Assembly: GCA_043758775.1 (NCBI GenBank)
Contig: JAYVMU010000077.1
Span: 1-43,426 of the forward strand
DNA from: JACMMS01 sp043758775
GTDB taxonomy: Bacteria > Pseudomonadota > Gammaproteobacteria > Burkholderiales > Methylophilaceae
Reading direction: 5' to 3'
Length of the DNA stretch: 43,426 bases
In this document: positions 40,895 through 43,426 of the stretch, piece after piece
Position numbering within the stretch: the stretch's first letter is position 1
How the letters are laid out: every line of letters starts with the position of its first letter
The notes under the pieces: generated by a model
The model's input: the letters and a program-made list of their open reading frames with translations, nothing else
The model's database searches: none
What the model was told of the DNA's origin: nothing
Position numbers and translations under genes: made by a program

Positions 40895-41698
40895 ATGTCA
40901 GTAAAGTCTTTAATCTATTTCACAACCTTAGCCTTGGCCGTAACATTTATAACACCAGTGTTTGCAGCAGAGGATGCTTCAATGCATCAAGTCTACCTTG
41001 CAGCAGAGGCTGGCAAATTTGATGAAGCACAATCCATGATGGATAAAGTACTTCAAGACCACCCTAAGAGCGCAAAAGCCCATTTTGTAGAAGCCGAGTT
41101 AATGGCTAAACAAGGAAAGTTTACACATGCTCAAGACGAATTGAATACAGCTGAACGATTGCAGCCAGGCTTATCTTTTGCTAAACCGCAAGCATTACAA
41201 AAGCTCAAGGCACAGATTGCTTCAATTCGCTTAACAACTGAATTAAAAAATAATCAGATTCATCAGCCTTCAAATAATGGAGCACCTTGGGGGTTGATAT
41301 TCTTAGGTATTGGTTTAATTGCATTCATCTATTTCGCTGCAAAATATATGTTTAAGAGAAATCCGCCTCTCGCACCAGCAAATAATTATCCTAACGTTAA
41401 CCCGCAGCCATATGGTAGCACTTCAACGCCCATGATGGGCCAACCTACAAGCGGCGGATTCGGCTCAGGCATTATGGGGGGCTTGGCAACAGGTGCAGCC
41501 GTTGGAGCCGGCATGGTGGCAGGGGAAGCATTAATGCATCATTTTACCGATGGTGAACATGGCAGCAATGGTCTCATCAATGAAGCTCAGGCTAATAGTA
41601 ATCCGCTAAACCAAAATGATATGGGTGGAACGGACTTCGGAATAGCAGACAACTCATCTTGGGATGATAGTTCTGGCGGCGGTGACGATTGGGCCTAA
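40895..41698 (+). CDS. TPR-containing exported/membrane protein
   Basis: A 267-residue protein. The N-terminal signal peptide (SLIYFTTLALAVTFITPVFAA, given here without Met-Ser-Val-Lys) is followed by about two tetratricopeptide repeats (residues 30-95: YLAAEAGKFDEAQSMMDKVL and AHFVEAELMAKQGKFTHAQ). A transmembrane helix lies at about 130-150 (WGLIFLGIGLIAFIYFAAKY), then a Pro/Gly/Asn-rich, low-complexity tail ends DDSSGGGDDWA. AAGGAT precedes the ATG. Function unknown; the Gly-rich DW-ending tail resembles small membrane-anchored scaffold proteins seen in many proteobacteria. It is flanked by the DR-A repeats. Confidence 0.75.
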   Translation: MSVKSLIYFTTLALAVTFITPVFAAEDASMHQVYLAAEAGKFDEAQSMMDKVLQDHPKSAKAHFVEAELMAKQGKFTHAQDELNTAERLQPGLSFAKPQALQKLKAQIASIRLTTELKNNQIHQPSNNGAPWGLIFLGIGLIAFIYFAAKYMFKRNPPLAPANNYPNVNPQPYGSTSTPMMGQPTSGGFGSGIMGGLATGAAVGAGMVAGEALMHHFTDGEHGSNGLINEAQANSNPLNQNDMGGTDFGIADNSSWDDSSGGGDDWA

Positions 41699-41780
41699 TT
41701 ACCAATCTTGTGCAAACTAGCTTAGTGTTTGATAGTTTGATGCCCCAACAAAAAAGTATTTTTATATATGCGAACATTCT

Positions 41781-41940
41781 GTTGATTTGCACTCAATATT
41801 AATTCAATTTACTTTAAAAAATGCATTTTGTATTTACTCAATATTTGTTGTTTAAAAATAAGCAATTTCACATTTAATGCCTACCAGATGGCTAAACAGA
41901 AATGCAATTCATGGGTCAATTTTCAATGCGAATCTACAAT
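41781..41940 (+). repeat. Direct repeat DR-A, copy 2 (about 160 bp)
   Basis: Imperfect copy of 40598-40757, with the same AAAATGCATTTT palindrome (41818-41829) and CACATTTAATGCCTACCAGA. It starts 82 bases after the TPR gene. The remainder of this spacer to 42181 is very AT-rich and shows nothing else. Confidence 0.8.
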
Positions 41941-42181
41941 TAATCCTTCCTTTAGCGAAATATTTAGTTAGCTTTGATTTCATGTTGATGTTGATTCAAC
42001 TTTAAACTTCGCTTTATATTTAATACTGTGTATTTGCATCCAAAATTGAGCCAAAATTTAGATATATATTTGTAAATTTATATAACCACTAATTTTAATA
42101 TTAAATATATTTATTCATGAGGTTAGCTCTAAAATAATGGGTCTTTTTTAGATACAAATACAGGATCAAAATTCAACGAAA

Positions 42182-42361
42182 ATGTACATCGCGCATTATG
42201 AATCTAGGTATGGTCAACTGCCACTTGATGTGACGTTAGCACTAACACAATCCAACGAACCTAATGATGAGCAGCTTAAATTGCTCACCAGTGGCCTAAA
42301 AACGCTTGTAGGCGTGCTCGGCACTGTTGTACAGGGGTTTGATGTGAAGACTGAGAATTAA
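42182..42361 (+). CDS. Possible small protein, 59 residues
   Basis: An open frame starting MYIAHYESRYGQLPLDVTL and ending GVLGTVVQGFDVKTEN. Its base composition is richer in G+C than the surrounding AT-rich spacer, and the codon choice looks protein-like. No ribosome site stands at the right distance (AGGA is about 16 bases upstream), and I recognise no family. It may be a real small gene or a remnant. Confidence 0.4.
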   Translation: MYIAHYESRYGQLPLDVTLALTQSNEPNDEQLKLLTSGLKTLVGVLGTVVQGFDVKTEN

Positions 42362-42548
42362 CGCTTGTAATACGCGTTTAGGAGACTTGTAGTTCATCAG
42401 TTATTGCCCTTTGTACATGGCCGTTTGGTACTTAATGTTTATAGCTAAGCATAACTTGCTATGGTGTGCTTAAAGCACGATAGAGATACAGGCCTTATCG
42501 TAAGCATGAGAAACTACCATTCTACAAAGTATGATTGCCAAAGTCCGA

Positions 42549-42578
42549 ATAAAAAGCGCATAAACTGCGCTTTTTATT
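42549..42578. terminator. Strong bidirectional terminator
   Basis: AAAAAGCGCA, loop TAAAC, TGCGCTTTTT. A perfect 10-bp stem with A and T runs on both sides. It ends the GlcG/HbpS gene on the minus strand (40 bases after its stop) and any + strand transcript. Confidence 0.9.
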
Positions 42579-42617
42579 GACTTTTTTAAGTAAAATTTTC
42601 CAAGCAATTACATCATC

Positions 42618-43052
42618 TTACGTCCGCCAAGGATGTTTGGGCATGCTGCAAACGCCAGCTACATCAACACCCGCTTGAGCCACAATGTGGTCATTTTCAA
42701 CTGAATCACCACTCACGCCAATGGCACCTACTAACATGCCTTCATTATCGACAATTGGCAGTCCGCCTGGAAATGTAATTAAGCCATCGTTAGAATTTTC
42801 AATGCCATAAAGTGGTTGGCCAGGTAGTGAAAGTTTCCCGATTTCGCCTGAAGGCATAGCAAAGTAACAGGCTGTTTTTGCTTTTTTAATTGCGATATCA
42901 ATACTTCCCACCCATGCGTCATCCATACGTGCAAAGCTTTTTAGATTGCCGCCTGAATCTAAAATGGCAATGCACATCTTAACGCCCATCTGTTTCGATT
43001 TTTCCACCGCTTTGTCTACAATCTGTTGTGCGACCTCATAACTTACATGCAT
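42618..43052 (-). CDS. GlcG/HbpS-family protein (DUF336)
   Basis: A 144-residue protein of the heme-degrading/corrinoid-adenosyltransferase-like GlcG/HbpS/PduO-C family. Pattern: MCIAILDSGGNLKSFARMDDAWVGSIDIAIKKAKTA and GGLPIVDNEGMLVGAIGVSGDSVENDH, ending AQAGVDVAG. HbpS binds heme, and PduO C-domains bind heme or cobinamide; a ligand cannot be read here. AAGGA precedes the ATG. It is a single gene with a strong terminator. Confidence 0.85.
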   Translation of the reverse strand: MHVSYEVAQQIVDKAVEKSKQMGVKMCIAILDSGGNLKSFARMDDAWVGSIDIAIKKAKTACYFAMPSGEIGKLSLPGQPLYGIENSNDGLITFPGGLPIVDNEGMLVGAIGVSGDSVENDHIVAQAGVDVAGVCSMPKHPWRT

Positions 43053-43277
43053 CGAGATTCCTTGATATTGTTAAAATAGTTTTTAATTATATCACCTTAC
43101 CCTATCTCAACTTTGGTAGTTGCTTGTACTGGCTAGGTATTGATATAAAGTAAGCAGTTTTGTTACTGGCGTCCTTTTATTCTGTAAAGTAGATAAATCA
43201 CTATGCTGATATTCGAAAACAAAATAACTATCGGAAGCCACGAAAACTTAGTGATTACTTCATAAACTTCGAATGGT

Positions 43278-43426
43278 TGTTGACGCGCGTTTAAAACTGA
43301 CCACCTGTGCGCGTTGAATGTTGACCAAGTGTTTATAGGTGTAGATTACTACACCGCTGTGGATAAGTCGACCAGACTAACGGGGTCTAAAGCTCCTTTA
43401 TTATCTTGTGGTTGATTGTTCAGATT
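43278..43426. mobile_element. Possible end of an IS21-like element, running off the right edge
   Basis: TGTTGACGCGCGTTTAAAAC is followed by repeated TGACCA/GACCA motifs (near 43298, 43322 and 43370) and a perfect hairpin GGTGTAG-ATTA-CTACACC (43338-43355). Multiple short TTGACCA-type repeats at the terminus recall IS21-family ends. No transposase gene is in view. The stretch 43053-43277 shows nothing else. Confidence 0.35.

Noticed and set aside
40783..41022. 79-codon frame overlapping the start of the TPR gene
   Set aside because: GTG start without family resemblance; the TPR frame has a signal peptide and ribosome site and overlaps it.
43358..43366. TGTGGATAA, a perfect DnaA box on the minus strand
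   Set aside because: A single box without AT-rich unwinding repeats or dnaA/rep gene is not evidence of an origin.

Overview
The window looks like chromosome of a methylotrophic betaproteobacterium, most likely Methylophilaceae (Methylotenera-like). This is inference from a PQQ-precursor gene, moderately AT-rich coding DNA, the style of the cobalamin operon and a Nit1C cluster. No rRNA or tRNA is present to confirm it.

Region 1 (1-19307, all + strand) is a tightly packed cobalamin operon with many 4- to 20-bp start/stop overlaps. In order: cobN 3' part, a fused ChlI-ChlD chelatase motor, cbiE, a cbiX-cbiC fusion, cbiD, cbiL, cbiF, a short cbiG, a cbiH-cbiJ fusion, a cysteine-free cobW, cobO, cbiA, a cysG-like gene with a decayed methyltransferase half, cbiB, and a cobC-cobQ fusion. 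It ends in a broken Ni/Co transporter gene. Together these cover most of corrin ring synthesis, amidation, adenosylation and side-chain attachment. CbiT and the nucleotide-loop genes are not in the window.

Region 2 (19308-24714) is AT-richer accessory DNA: decayed coding fragments, a tyrosine integrase lacking its C-terminus, an AlpA-type regulator, an apparently complete integrase, then a 1.3-kb stretch without convincing genes. A solitary 23-codon pqqA with its own terminator and a small ABM-domain monooxygenase gene follow, both on the minus strand.

Region 3 (24715-27695) is an IS3-family derivative with recognisable inverted ends. Its middle has been replaced by the last codons and terminator of a second pqqA, a MAPEG-family gene, cyanase (cynS) and a zeta-class GST.

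Region 4 (27693-40390) is the most interesting part. A MocR-type regulator diverges from a porin gene, followed by a Nit1C cluster: Sll0783-like protein, nitrilase, radical SAM, GNAT, AIR-synthase-like, MSMEG_0570-like and a flavoprotein. The operon continues into an LnmK/Pnap_2097-like protein and a B12-dependent methylmalonyl-CoA-mutase-type enzyme. The porin and the Nit1C operon each have a near-consensus sigma-54 promoter with the same array of helically phased GATTGCAT repeats. A second, inverted IS3 end lies just past the mutase gene. My reading is a nitrogen-controlled island for cyanide/nitrile-type nitrogen that also makes or consumes a CoA-derived carboxylic acid using the cobalamin the cell can make.

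Region 5 (40391-43426) holds a TPR membrane protein gene between two imperfect ~160-bp direct repeats, a possible 59-codon gene, a strong terminator, a GlcG/HbpS-family gene and, at the right edge, what may be the end of an IS21-like element.
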